From NCBI RefSeq assembly GCF_014696675.1, contig NZ_JACJQN010000018.1, positions 62,001-126,000 of the forward strand: DNA of 64,000 nucleotides, in the 5' to 3' direction. The notes under the pieces are model-generated. The model was not told where the DNA came from, made no database searches, and saw only the letters and a list, made by a program, of their open reading frames with translations. This document shows positions 18,358 to 27,965 of this stretch, one piece after another. Source of the stretch: Phormidium tenue FACHB-1052 (GTDB lineage: Bacteria > Cyanobacteriota > Cyanobacteriia > Phormidesmidales > Phormidesmidaceae). The position numbers and the translations under genes were made by a program. Every line of letters begins with the position of its first letter. Positions within the stretch are counted from its first letter, which is position 1.

Positions 18358-21300
18358 TCACGCCAACGGCCCACGGTGAGCGATGCGGCCAGCCATGGCC
18401 AGTTCCGTCACCGCCAGCAGCAGCTTGTCGGGCTCGATGGGTTTGGTCATATGGTGCTGAAAGCCATTGGCCAGGGCGCGGTGGCGATCTTCCTCGCGGG
18501 CAAAGGCGGTCACGGCGATCGCCGGTACCTGGCTGCCATATTCAGCCGGTAAGTGGCGAATTTGTTGCAGCAGGGCGTAGCCATCCATCTCAGGCATGGC
18601 GATGTCACACACCAGTACATCGGGCTCAAAATGGGTCAAGTGGGGCAAAACCTCGTGGGCCGAAGCAACGCCTCGCACCTCGGCCCCATACTGACTCAGC
18701 ACCGTCGTGATTAAGTCGAGGCTATCTTGGCTGTCGTCTACGGCCAGCACTTTGACCCCCGTTAGGTCGATGACGGTGGGCAGCCGAGCTTCCTTTTGGG
18801 GCGGCACGGTGGCATTGGTCATCAGCGGCAGCCGCAGGGTAAAGGTTGACCCCTGCCCCTCGCCCAGGCTATCAGCGACAATGCTGCCGCCGTGGGCTTC
18901 AACTAAGTATTTGACGATCGACAGCCCCAGCCCCAGCCCGCCGTACTGGCGCGTAATTGACACATCTTCCTGGCGAAACGAGTCAAATAGCTGGGGCAAA
19001 AATTCGCGGCTAATGCCCTTGCCGGTGTCGGTAATGGTCACCTGGGCGCAGCCATCCACTGAGGCAAGACAAAGGTCGATCTGGCCACCCTGGGGCGTAA
19101 ATTTGACCGCGTTAGACAATAGATTCCAGATCACCTGCTGAAGGCGGGCGCTATCGCCTCTGACCAGGCAGTTTTTGGCTAGGGTGGGGTGTAGCGCGAT
19201 CGCTTTGGCCTGCACAGCGGTTCTCACCACATCGATAGAGGCCTCAATTACCGCAGCCAGGTCGATGGCAATGTCGCTAATCTCCAGCTTGCCCCGCAAA
19301 ATTTTAGCCACATCGAGCAGGTCGTCGATTAGCTGGGTTTGCAGCTTGGCATTGCGCTCAATGGTGGCCAGCGCGCGCCGGGTCTTGGCAGCATCGAGCT
19401 GATTGGTCTGAAGCAGTTTAGCCCAGCCCAAAATGGGGTTGAGCGGCGACCTCAGTTCATGGGAGAGAATCGCTAAAAACTCGTCCTTGGTGCGGTTGGC
19501 CCGCTCTGCATTTTCCCGCGCCGTCTGCTCTCGCTCTAGTAGCTGCTTGCGCTCGGTGACATCGCTGGCTGCGCCAAACCATTCCACAATTTCGTTGTGC
19601 TCGTTGAGTAGCGGCACCGCCCGCGACACGGTCCAGCCCACGGTGCCGTCTGCTCGAAACACCTGGTGTTCTAGCTCAAAGGGGCGCTTGTCGCCAATGG
19701 CCTGTTGAATGGCCTCCTGCACTCGCAGGCGATCGCCCTCAGGAATGTAGGTATCTAGCCACGAGCGATTGGGGCGATCGGTGCTGGGCAAAAACTCCTG
19801 GCCATCAAGGCTGTACATCTCGCTCCAGTCGGCGCTCATCTTATAGAGCGTGTCTGAGCTAGCGGTGACGAGCAGGCGAAACTGAGCTTCGCTTTGACTC
19901 AGTCGCACTTCGGCCTGGGCGCGCTCGGCAGCGGCCCAGGTGCGCTCGGCAGTTTCGTGAATCAGCGAAATTTCAAGGGCCGTCCAGTCGTGGGGGACAG
20001 CATGACCGACGTTGAACACCGCGACGAGCTGGTAGTCTTTGACCAGAGGAATACAGACCAGGGCTTCTATACCCAGTACTTTGAACCGGGCCTGTTCGGC
20101 TGAGGTGAGCATAGTAGTGTTGGCCAAGTCGTCCAGCAGCAGCGGATGCCCTGTGCGCAGCAGCGTATGCACGGTCGAGAAATCATCAAAATGGTAAACT
20201 CCCGCAAGGCTGGGCTCGCCAGCCTGCCTGTAGTCATCGTAAACGGTACCGATGAGGGTAGCTTCGTTGTATTCGTAATAATAGACCCGGTTGGCATTCA
20301 ACTCTTCGCCAATCAGGCGGCAGGCGGTGGCTTGCACCTCAATGGGGTCGCTCAGCACCCGCAGCGCATCGGCCAGGGTAACGCGAAACGCGTCTAGTTT
20401 AGCTGCTCGGTGCAGCCGGGCCTCGGCCTCTTTGGCCCCGGTGATGTCTTGGAAAAGCACGGCCACTTTGCGCTCGTGGGGAGCACCGACGCGAAAGGCG
20501 TTGACGTCAAACCATCGACCCATCGACTGGGCGTGGTCTTCGCAGCGCATGGGCTCGCCAGTGAGAGCCACCCGACCGTAGATGTCGAACCAAAAGGGCT
20601 CGATATTGGGCACCAGCTCGCGAATAGTCTTGCCGAGGGCGTTGACGAGCCCCGACTGGCGCTCAAAGACGGGGTTGGTCTCGATATAGCGGTAGTCGAT
20701 GGGCCGATCTTGGTCGTCGAAGATCACCTGCAAGATGCAAAAGCCCTCGTCCATGGAGTTGAACAGCGATCGATATTTGGCCTCCGAGGCGCTGAGGGCA
20801 GCTTCGGCTAATTTGCGATCGTGGATGTCGACCAGGGTGCCAAACCAGCGCACAATTTGGCCCGTCTGCGGATCGCGGTAGGGTTCGGCCTGAATCAAAA
20901 ACCAGTGATAAAAGCCAGCCTCAGAGCGAATGCGGTGCTCAGCCTTAAATAAACTTCCGCTCTCCAGCGCTCGATTAAATGTGTTCAGCGTCAGGGTGAT
21001 GTCGTCTGGATGAACGCAGCTAATCAGAGCCTCTACCGCTGTGGTCGGCTCGCTGTCAGCCCCCGTATATCTTTTCCACTGCTGGTTGACAAACTCGACT
21101 CGGCCCGCCGCGTCGGTAATCCAGATTACTTCTGGCACCGTATCAGCCATCAGGCGAAACCGCTCTTCGCTGGCTTGCAGTAAGGCGGCGGTGCGCTGGC
21201 GTTCGGTGATGTTGCGAGTCGAGCCCACCACCGCTTGCACTGAGCCGTCTGGGTCAGACAGCGGGGTGAAGATGTGCTCGTAGACGCCACTGGTACCGGT

Positions 21301-22368
21301 CGGACTGGTATATGGGGCCTCATCTCTGACGGGTTGAGCCGTGGTAAACACCTGCTCAACCTGCCGCTGAAGTTTAGCCGCTAACGCCTCAGGATAATTG
21401 AGGTCAAAGAAGTTCTTCCCGACAACATCTTCTAACGACAGCCCCCACAGATCGAGCAGGGGTTGATTGGCAAACACAAACCGGCCCTGGCGATCGAAGA
21501 GGTAAACAAAATCGCTGATGGCCGAAAGCATGGCATCAAAAACGTGCGATTGCTCAACAAGATCGTCATAGCTGTTGTCGAGGGCAGCCTCAGACTGCTT
21601 GAGAGCGCTGATGTCAACGGCAGTGCCGTAGCTCACCTGCTGCTCAACATCCAGTTGGCAGCGCCAGCGCAGCCAGCGATAGGTGCCGTCTTTGTGGCGA
21701 TAGCGGTTTTCAAAGGCCAAAATTTCGCTGCCGGAGAGCAGGGTGTCTGCCGCTGCGATCGAGGGGGCAGCATCCTCTGGATGGATAAAATCGAGCCAGG
21801 GACGGGCGGTCATTTCGGCGGTCGTCCAACCCAGCACATGTTCAAAGGTGGGGCTCACCCAGCGAAAATAGCCGTCGTAGCCTGCGATCGCCTGCAAATC
21901 TGACCCTATGGCAAGAAACCGTTCTCGATCCTGCGCTCTAGGGTAAGTGACTGGGTGAGCGCAGGGCATCACGGCATCGAGAGCCCGCTGGAGCTGATCG
22001 ACGGTAAACTCACTGCGGCACAGATAGTCGATCGCCCCCAGTTTCATCGCTTGGATGGCTGCATTGGCATCGTTCTCGCCGATCACAATGATGGGCGGGC
22101 ACCGATGGTGCAGCTGGGCCTTGAGCTGTTGCACTAGCTCAAAACTGCGACTGTCGGGGTAGTGAGATTCGAGAAGAATGCCATGGACTTGCTGGGTTTC
22201 ACACAAGTCTAGGATTGGGCCGTCATACAGCTGAGCCACCACTTGATACGTCAGTTCGCCCTGCTGCAAGAGCTGCTGATAGATATCGGCTCTGCCGTAA
22301 ACCCGATCTAGAACGAGAACGGTGCGCTGGTTGTGGGTTGGCCCTGTAGAGCCATTGGGGTTTGCCAT
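18358..22368 (-). CDS. Hybrid sensor histidine kinase with five PAS domains, GAF and receiver
   Basis: The protein has 1336 residues from ATG 22368. Approximate layout: degenerate receiver 15-132; PAS 148-260, 275-385, 392-515 and 522-645; GAF 650-810; PAS 820-945; HisKA 965-1030 with the phosphorylated His in LSHELRSPLN; HATPase with NLLSNAVKF and DTGKGI; receiver 1200-1325 with VCDIAMPEMDG. No membrane segment is apparent, so the sensor is likely cytosolic. In the N-terminal receiver the phosphoacceptor position reads ILLESHYP, with Glu where Asp is expected, so it probably cannot be phosphorylated. The frame continues to a GTG at 22446, but the ATG at 22368 is favoured. No response regulator gene is adjacent, so the output is through the C-terminal receiver or an unlinked partner. 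The input signal is unknown. Confidence 0.9.
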   Translation of the reverse strand: MANPNGSTGPTHNQRTVLVLDRVYGRADIYQQLLQQGELTYQVVAQLYDGPILDLCETQQVHGILLESHYPDSRSFELVQQLKAQLHHRCPPIIVIGENDANAAIQAMKLGAIDYLCRSEFTVDQLQRALDAVMPCAHPVTYPRAQDRERFLAIGSDLQAIAGYDGYFRWVSPTFEHVLGWTTAEMTARPWLDFIHPEDAAPSIAAADTLLSGSEILAFENRYRHKDGTYRWLRWRCQLDVEQQVSYGTAVDISALKQSEAALDNSYDDLVEQSHVFDAMLSAISDFVYLFDRQGRFVFANQPLLDLWGLSLEDVVGKNFFDLNYPEALAAKLQRQVEQVFTTAQPVRDEAPYTSPTGTSGVYEHIFTPLSDPDGSVQAVVGSTRNITERQRTAALLQASEERFRLMADTVPEVIWITDAAGRVEFVNQQWKRYTGADSEPTTAVEALISCVHPDDITLTLNTFNRALESGSLFKAEHRIRSEAGFYHWFLIQAEPYRDPQTGQIVRWFGTLVDIHDRKLAEAALSASEAKYRSLFNSMDEGFCILQVIFDDQDRPIDYRYIETNPVFERQSGLVNALGKTIRELVPNIEPFWFDIYGRVALTGEPMRCEDHAQSMGRWFDVNAFRVGAPHERKVAVLFQDITGAKEAEARLHRAAKLDAFRVTLADALRVLSDPIEVQATACRLIGEELNANRVYYYEYNEATLIGTVYDDYRQAGEPSLAGVYHFDDFSTVHTLLRTGHPLLLDDLANTTMLTSAEQARFKVLGIEALVCIPLVKDYQLVAVFNVGHAVPHDWTALEISLIHETAERTWAAAERAQAEVRLSQSEAQFRLLVTASSDTLYKMSADWSEMYSLDGQEFLPSTDRPNRSWLDTYIPEGDRLRVQEAIQQAIGDKRPFELEHQVFRADGTVGWTVSRAVPLLNEHNEIVEWFGAASDVTERKQLLEREQTARENAERANRTKDEFLAILSHELRSPLNPILGWAKLLQTNQLDAAKTRRALATIERNAKLQTQLIDDLLDVAKILRGKLEISDIAIDLAAVIEASIDVVRTAVQAKAIALHPTLAKNCLVRGDSARLQQVIWNLLSNAVKFTPQGGQIDLCLASVDGCAQVTITDTGKGISREFLPQLFDSFRQEDVSITRQYGGLGLGLSIVKYLVEAHGGSIVADSLGEGQGSTFTLRLPLMTNATVPPQKEARLPTVIDLTGVKVLAVDDSQDSLDLITTVLSQYGAEVRGVASAHEVLPHLTHFEPDVLVCDIAMPEMDGYALLQQIRHLPAEYGSQVPAIAVTAFAREEDRHRALANGFQHHMTKPIEPDKLLLAVTELAMAGRIAHRGPLA

Positions 22369-22746
22369 TATAGGGAGTGATGCCCCCGCCGCTCCAAGGT
22401 GTGAAGGTCTACTCCTAAATCGACGGCAAACGGCTTCTGAATACACTCTTCAAGCTGCCCTAGAGCGCAAACGAGGTAGCCCGCTTCCGGCTGCAATTGA
22501 GAAGGATAGGGCATCCGGATTGACAGCATAGACTTCGGAATTCCAGGGGCTAGGTAATTTTGTTCAGATTCTATCGGCTTTTTCCGATCGCGTTAATCCA
22601 CCCGCAGACGTTACTTTAGAGCTTGTGCTTACCGCTAAAGAAAGATTGGGGGTGCGCGGCTATCAAAGTTAGCGACTACCAAGACGGGAATGCTAGCAAA
22701 ATAGGATAATGGCAACCCAATTGGCGATCGCGCTGAGGAGCACCGA
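22369..22746. other. Divergent intergenic region (378 bp)
   Basis: The gap lies between the divergent kinase and lipoprotein genes and should hold promoters for both. A HIP1-like GGCGATCGCG is near 22722, and GAGGAG upstream of 22747 is the lipoprotein ribosome-binding site. I see no RNA gene, repeat or small coding frame with a good start. Confidence 0.4.
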
Positions 22747-23376
22747 GTGAGACAGCTTAAAGCCCAGGGCATAATGGCGGTTTTGGTGATGATGGCGATC
22801 GTTGGCTGCAACACGCCGTCTGCCCCCAACCCCGAGGCATCAACCCCAGCCCCAACGGAGCCGGGTGCTGGAGCAGACCCCAATAGCGAGGGCAGCCTGC
22901 CTGCGGATGAGGCAATTCTGCAAACCGTTTACGACCAGGTCGAAAGCCTCGACCTCTGCAATGGGTTTTACCAGCCCGAGGTCGCCCAGGCAGAATCTCG
23001 GGTCTATCGGGTGGGCGATCGCGCCCTGGTGGAGCTGGTCTGCGCCAACGCCGCCTACCAGTCGGTCTACGCCTACATCGCCTACCAGCCCGATGGCTCG
23101 TGGCAGCCGCTGGCGCTCGATGGGTTTTATCCCGATGAAACCGGGCAGTTTGTGCGCACCAGCGAGGGCACCGTGGCTGGCCTAGCCACCTTTGACCCTG
23201 AGCAAGAGCTGCTGACAGTGTTCAGCAAGGCGCGCGGCATCGGCGACTGTGGCTCGCTGGCCGACTACCGCTGGACGGGAGACGAGCTAGCGCTAGAAAC
23301 CTTCCGCTATCAAGCGTGCAGCGACTCGCCCGGCGAGCTTCTCGAACCCGCTGACTACCCCCAGATCTACCCCTAA
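22747..23376 (+). CDS. DUF1176-like lipoprotein
   Basis: The protein has 209 residues. A short signal sequence ends in the lipobox AIVGC (Cys at about residue 21), followed by a Pro/Ala-rich linker, so the mature protein is a lipid-anchored periplasmic or outer-membrane protein. The folded part carries the DUF1176-like features of paired cysteines and the motif FSKARGIGDCG. The function of the family is unknown. The start is GTG at 22747, supported by GAGGAG 7-8 nt upstream. It is a single gene, divergent from the histidine kinase. Confidence 0.75.
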   Translation: MRQLKAQGIMAVLVMMAIVGCNTPSAPNPEASTPAPTEPGAGADPNSEGSLPADEAILQTVYDQVESLDLCNGFYQPEVAQAESRVYRVGDRALVELVCANAAYQSVYAYIAYQPDGSWQPLALDGFYPDETGQFVRTSEGTVAGLATFDPEQELLTVFSKARGIGDCGSLADYRWTGDELALETFRYQACSDSPGELLEPADYPQIYP

Positions 23377-23457
23377 ACCTATTGAGCGCCAGTCCGCTGC
23401 GACAGCCATAACCCTACTGTTCAAAATGCCTAAAATACCTGTTCCCTAAGGATTTTT

Positions 23458-23606
23458 GGCGTTGCTGAATCGAGGAATGAATCTGCAAAAGCAACAGTTG
23501 CTGCATCGGCCCCCCACCCCCCCAAGTTTGGGGGACTTTGAAGTCGTCCGGTTTCCCCCAGAATTGGGGGCTAGGGGGGCAAATCGTACCGCTGATCAGC
23601 AACGCC
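23458..23606. mobile_element. 149-bp MITE-like element, copy 1, with 8-bp target duplication
   Basis: The element begins GGCGTTGCTGA and ends TCAGCAACGCC, giving perfect 11-bp terminal inverted repeats. It is flanked on both sides by GGATTTTT (23450-23457 and 23607-23614), a perfect 8-bp target-site duplication. Inside are C-run/G-run hairpins (CCCCAAGTTTGGGG and CCCCCAGAATTGGGGG) and no transposase. A second copy is at 30356-30505. It must be moved in trans by an element outside this window; the IS family was not determined. Confidence 0.88.
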
Positions 23607-23718
23607 GGATTTTTCACTTTGAACTCTGCGCAGCGGCACTAAAATAACCGTCGCCAAAGCTTTACCTTCGCCCTCCGACCCTTGCGCTAACCTAGGGGCA
23701 ATCCTACAACCGTTGCCC

Positions 23719-25026
23719 ATGCTGGATCTACAGCAGTTTTACGATGCCTGCGACCCCACCCAGCCGCTGCGGGGCAAGCGCTACTACATCGACTTCTCCA
23801 CCGTGCGCGGCGGCGACATCGTTCAAGAGCTAGAGCGCAAAATTGCTCGTCTAGCCCGCAACCGCCCCACCACCCAGCTCTTTACCGGCCATATCGGCTG
23901 TGGCAAGTCGACAGAACTCTTTCGCCTTCAGGATGCTCTGGTGCGGCGCAGCTACGAGGTGGTCTATTTTGAGTCAGACCGCGACCTAGAGATGGCCGAT
24001 GTCGAAATCTCCGACATTCTGCTCAGCATTGCCCACAACATCAGTGAGCACCTCGACAAGCTGGGCATTCCTACCCGGCCCACCTATCTGCAAGGGCTGT
24101 TTCAAAACCTGGCCGATACCCTGCGCACCCCCATGGAAATCTCCGACGTGAGCTTTTCGGCGGGCATAGCCAGCATCACGGCCTCGGCCAAGCAGAGCCC
24201 CGACATGCGCAGCCAGCTCAGGCAATACCTGGAGCCGCGCACCCGCAGCATTATCACCGCCATCAATGACGAGCTGCTCACCCCTGCCAACGATCGCCTC
24301 CAGGCCCAGGGCAAAAATCGCCTGGTAGTGATCATGGATAATCTCGATCGCATCGACAGCGCCCCTCGCTCCCAGGGACGGCTCCAGTCAGAATATATTT
24401 TTGTCGACCGGGGGGAGCAGCTCAGGCAGCTCGACTGCCACATGGTCTACACCATTCCCCTAGAGCTGATGTTTTCGAATGACCTGGTGCGGCTGTCAAA
24501 CCGCTTTGGCACCAACCCGATGGTGCTGCCCATGGTGCCGATGCAAGACCGCAAGGGCAACTCCGACGAGGCGGGTATGGCGCTGCTGCGGCAGATGGTG
24601 CTGATTCGCGCCTTTCCCGATTTCAACGTCAACCAGCGCATTGATGCGGTAGGAGAAATCTTCGACGAGCTGGCCACCCTCGATCGCCTCTGTCAGGTGA
24701 GCGGTGGCCACATGCGCAACCTGATTCGCCTGCTGGATGGCTGCCTGCGCAAGCAAGACCCGCCCTTTTTGCGCGACACCCTAGAGGCCGTGATTCGCAA
24801 CGAGCGCGATAGCTTAATGGGCCTCGTCAGCGACCACGAGTGGGATCTGCTGCTCCAGGCCGTCTCTCGCCAGGATGTGCAGGGCGACGAAGACTACAAC
24901 ATTTTGGTGCGCAGCCTGTTTTTGTACGAGTATCGCGACGCCCAGGGCCGCTGGTTTGGCCTCAACCCCCTGCTGGCCGAAACCGATCGCTACCGCAGCT
25001 GGCTGGCTCAGCAGAGTCGCCCATGA
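23719..25026 (+). CDS. STAND/AAA-type P-loop ATPase (first of a coupled pair)
   Basis: The protein has 435 residues. The Walker A is GHIGCGKST (57-65) and the Walker B is VVIMDNLDR (203-211), followed by a sensor-like strand MVYTIPLEL and a helical C-terminal half. A conserved start YYIDFSTVRGGDI precedes the ATPase core. There is no obvious nuclease, TIR, protease or membrane effector. The next gene starts inside its stop codon (ATGA overlap), so the two are translationally coupled and probably act together. The ATG at 23719 is chosen over an upstream TTG at 23713. The molecular role is unknown; regulated NTPase or defence-type switching is an inference from the STAND context. Confidence 0.8.
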   Translation: MLDLQQFYDACDPTQPLRGKRYYIDFSTVRGGDIVQELERKIARLARNRPTTQLFTGHIGCGKSTELFRLQDALVRRSYEVVYFESDRDLEMADVEISDILLSIAHNISEHLDKLGIPTRPTYLQGLFQNLADTLRTPMEISDVSFSAGIASITASAKQSPDMRSQLRQYLEPRTRSIITAINDELLTPANDRLQAQGKNRLVVIMDNLDRIDSAPRSQGRLQSEYIFVDRGEQLRQLDCHMVYTIPLELMFSNDLVRLSNRFGTNPMVLPMVPMQDRKGNSDEAGMALLRQMVLIRAFPDFNVNQRIDAVGEIFDELATLDRLCQVSGGHMRNLIRLLDGCLRKQDPPFLRDTLEAVIRNERDSLMGLVSDHEWDLLLQAVSRQDVQGDEDYNILVRSLFLYEYRDAQGRWFGLNPLLAETDRYRSWLAQQSRP

Positions 25027-27887
25027 GCGGCCAGCGTCTAGGGATCAGCGATATTGTGGCCCACAACCAAGCTGCCCTAACTGAGCTAAAGCGGGCGATT
25101 ACCCTGAGACCCAACCGCTTTTCACTGGTGCTGGCTCGGTGCAACTACTCGCGCTTGCAGCGGCTGATGGTCGATCATTTGCAGGCCTATACGCCCCTGG
25201 TGGAGCGATCGCTGCCCAGCCACGTGACGACTCTACTCCAGGCCTTGTCCCTGCCCCCTGATACCCCGCTGCCTGCGGCGCTGATGGTGACCGGCCTAGA
25301 GCATCTACAAAACGCCGCTGCGGTGTTTAAAGCCGCCAATTTGGGGCGCAACGCTTTTCCCCAGGCGCTGCCGTTTCCGGTGGTGCTGTGGGTGAGCGAC
25401 CATACCCTGACCATTCTCAACCGCCACGCCCCTGACTTTAAGAGCTTTGCCGCCGCCCCTATTCCTTTTGAATATCCCCCCGGCGAGCTGATCGACTCCC
25501 TCCACGCCAACGCCAATGATCTATTCGCCACCATGCTCTCGCTGGGCGATAGCAGCCCCCACCCTGCCGAAGCCACCCACTACCAACCCGGTTCGACCCT
25601 GCGCACCGAGCTAGAGTTTGCCCTGGCCGACATCGCCCAAACCCATGCCACCCTCGACGGTGAACTCAAGGCCAGTCTCGACTTTCTCAAGGGCCGCGAC
25701 GCCTTTAGCCGCAGCGACCTCGACGTGGCCCGCTACCACTTCGAGCAAAGCCTCACCTACTGGCAAAAATCCACCCGCCCATCAAAAAACGAAAATTCCC
25801 CAGGGCCGTCGGCCCATTCCATACGTCAAAGTTTCTCCTCCGGAGACGCTGCGCGAACAAAATTCAACATTCAAAATTCCCTAGAACAGTCTGAATCTGC
25901 CCTGCCCCCGCCCCCCGTCCCCCCATCACTCCCCCACCCCCCACCCCCCACCCCCCGCCAAAAACAAGCCGTCCTGCTCTTCTACCTCGGGGCCACCTGC
26001 CGCAGCCAGGCCATCTTGCAGCGGGTGGTCTACGATCGCATGCTCCATAAGGCCGAGAGCTACTTCACCGCCTGCCTGCGGATTTTTCGCGATCTGGAGC
26101 AGCCCGACCTGGTGGGCAAGTTCATTCATGCCTTGGCGGAGGTGCAGCAAAAACTGGGGGCCTGGCCCGCCCTGGCCCGCACCGCCCAGGAGGGGCTGAC
26201 CCTGCACCGCCAAGACCCCATTCGCCTAGCCCGCAATTATGGCTATTTAGCAGAAGTGGCCCTGGCCCAGGGCGATGCCGCCACCGCCAAAACCAGCGCT
26301 GAGCGGGCGCTGAATATTCTGGCGATCGCTGGGGCCATCACCGCCGGGGCCTCCGGCGAACCCGATGCCGAGTCATCCTGCTCGGCGCTGACGATGGCCA
26401 ACCAATATCAGCGGGGTTGGTACCTCTTTCTACTGGGGCGGGTGTATATAGCCCAAGAGCAGCCCGATGCGGCCACTACCCTGCTCGAAGCGGCTTACAC
26501 CTACACCGACCCCAAAACCGATCTGCCTCTCTACCGCAACATTCTGCAAACTCTGCAACAGCAGTACTACGAGCAAAAAAAATACCGCGCCGCCTTTGGG
26601 GTCAAGCTCAAGCAGCGCCAGGTCGATACCCGCTTCAAGCTACGCGCCTTCATTGGGGCGGGCGAAATTCAGCCCCAAGAGTCCCTGCGGAGTGGTGGCT
26701 CCATCCAGACGCTGCTAGCCACCGAGATTCAGTCCTCGGGTCGCCAGACCGATGTCGAGGCCCTCACCGATCGCCTTGAGCAGCCCCGCTATCCGCTGGT
26801 GATTATCCACGGGCCGTCGGGGGTGGGCAAAAGCTCCATTCTCTACGCTGGGCTGATGCCCGCCCTGACCAAGTCGTTTCCGGAGGGGCGATCGACTTTG
26901 GCGGTGCTGGTCAGGGGCTACCGCGACTGGCCCGATGAGGTCAACCAGGCGGTGGCCCGCGCCCTACAGCAGCAAAACGAGGCTGACGGCGACGGCATTC
27001 CCCCGGCGGCCCCCATCGACCCCATCGACCTGAGCGATCGCCTCAAGCGCCTCACCGAGCAGAGCTATCGGCAAATCGTGCTGATTTTTGATCAGTTTGA
27101 AGAATTTTTTGTCGATGCCGTCGAGCTGACCCAGCGCCGCGACTTCTACGCCTTCTTGCTCGACTGCCTCAACACGCCTTACCTCAAAGTGGTGCTGTCC
27201 CTGCGCGAAGATTACCTCCACCACCTGCTCGAAATTGAGCGCAGCTTTGACCTCGACATTCTCAACAACGACATTCTCAGCCGCGACTACCGCTACTACC
27301 TGGGCAACTTTAAGGCCACCGACGCCAAATTTTTGATTCGTCGCCTCACCGACGACGCCCACTTCTATCTCGAAACCGCCCTGATCGATCAGTTGGTGGC
27401 TGACCTGTCTACCTCCATTGGCGAGGTGCGCCCAATTGAGCTTCAGGTGGTGGGGGCTCAGCTCCAGCGTCAGGAAATCAACACCCTAGCCGAATACCTT
27501 GACCTGGGCGATTCTCCCAAGGAGACCCTGGTGCAGAATTTTTTGGGCACCGTCGTGGACGACTGCGGCGCTGAGAATGCCGATCTGGCCCGCCTGGTGC
27601 TCTACCTGCTCACCGACATCGATCGCGACAGCCGCCCCTATCGCCCCCAGCGCAGCCGAGAAGACATCGAAGAAGAAATCAAACTGCGCGGTGCCGTTTA
27701 CCAAGCCGACCAGCTCGACCTGGTGCTCGATATTCTGGTCGGCTCAGGCCTGGTGTTTTTGCTGCCCGATATCCCCATCGATCGCTACCAGCTGGTGCAT
27801 GACTATCTAGTCAGCTACGCCCGCCGAGAACCGCCTGCGCGTTTGCTCAGCAAACTGCGACGCAGCCGAGCCCTGGGACAGCACTAG
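25023..27887 (+). CDS. TPR-linked nSTAND1-type NTPase (second of a coupled pair)
   Basis: The protein has 954 residues. Residues 1-200 form an N-terminal domain with a conserved core (VVLWVSDHTLTILNRHAPDF) that I cannot name securely. A helical TPR-like region runs over about 210-560, interrupted by a low-complexity insert (256-310). The STAND NTPase follows with Walker A GPSGVGKSS near 597 and Walker B IVLIFDQFEEFF near 685, then a winged-helix-like C-terminal region. The start ATG at 25023 overlaps the preceding stop (ATGA). The low-complexity insert includes a genomic palindromic repeat and a proline-rich run, so it is probably a disordered linker gained by repeat insertion. The frame is open further upstream, but only as a shadow of the first gene. 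The function is unknown; STAND proteins generally sense a signal and oligomerise. Confidence 0.83.
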   Translation: MSGQRLGISDIVAHNQAALTELKRAITLRPNRFSLVLARCNYSRLQRLMVDHLQAYTPLVERSLPSHVTTLLQALSLPPDTPLPAALMVTGLEHLQNAAAVFKAANLGRNAFPQALPFPVVLWVSDHTLTILNRHAPDFKSFAAAPIPFEYPPGELIDSLHANANDLFATMLSLGDSSPHPAEATHYQPGSTLRTELEFALADIAQTHATLDGELKASLDFLKGRDAFSRSDLDVARYHFEQSLTYWQKSTRPSKNENSPGPSAHSIRQSFSSGDAARTKFNIQNSLEQSESALPPPPVPPSLPHPPPPTPRQKQAVLLFYLGATCRSQAILQRVVYDRMLHKAESYFTACLRIFRDLEQPDLVGKFIHALAEVQQKLGAWPALARTAQEGLTLHRQDPIRLARNYGYLAEVALAQGDAATAKTSAERALNILAIAGAITAGASGEPDAESSCSALTMANQYQRGWYLFLLGRVYIAQEQPDAATTLLEAAYTYTDPKTDLPLYRNILQTLQQQYYEQKKYRAAFGVKLKQRQVDTRFKLRAFIGAGEIQPQESLRSGGSIQTLLATEIQSSGRQTDVEALTDRLEQPRYPLVIIHGPSGVGKSSILYAGLMPALTKSFPEGRSTLAVLVRGYRDWPDEVNQAVARALQQQNEADGDGIPPAAPIDPIDLSDRLKRLTEQSYRQIVLIFDQFEEFFVDAVELTQRRDFYAFLLDCLNTPYLKVVLSLREDYLHHLLEIERSFDLDILNNDILSRDYRYYLGNFKATDAKFLIRRLTDDAHFYLETALIDQLVADLSTSIGEVRPIELQVVGAQLQRQEINTLAEYLDLGDSPKETLVQNFLGTVVDDCGAENADLARLVLYLLTDIDRDSRPYRPQRSREDIEEEIKLRGAVYQADQLDLVLDILVGSGLVFLLPDIPIDRYQLVHDYLVSYARREPPARLLSKLRRSRALGQH
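25831..25880. repeat. Palindromic repeat inside the nSTAND1 reading frame
   Basis: The hairpin TCTCCTCCGGAGA is followed by CGCTGCGCGAAC and an AT-rich AATTCAACATTCAAAATTC tail. This combination is typical of dispersed cyanobacterial intergenic repeats. Here it codes in frame for a Ser/Gly/Asn-rich linker. Confidence 0.65.
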
Positions 27888-27965
27888 GTGCTTAGCTTAT
27901 CCATTGACAAGCATTTAAGCCGACTTGGCCAATGAGAACATCACTCTCTTTTGGGGAACCATTGA

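Noticed and set aside
23414-23647. Two short frames (67 codons minus, 63 codons plus) over the first MITE
   Set aside because: They are translations of the MITE's C/G-rich hairpins and have no other support.
24840-25022. Longer N-terminus for the nSTAND1 gene
   Set aside because: The extra codons overlap the preceding ATPase in another frame, while the ATGA start at 25023 gives a clean coupled start.
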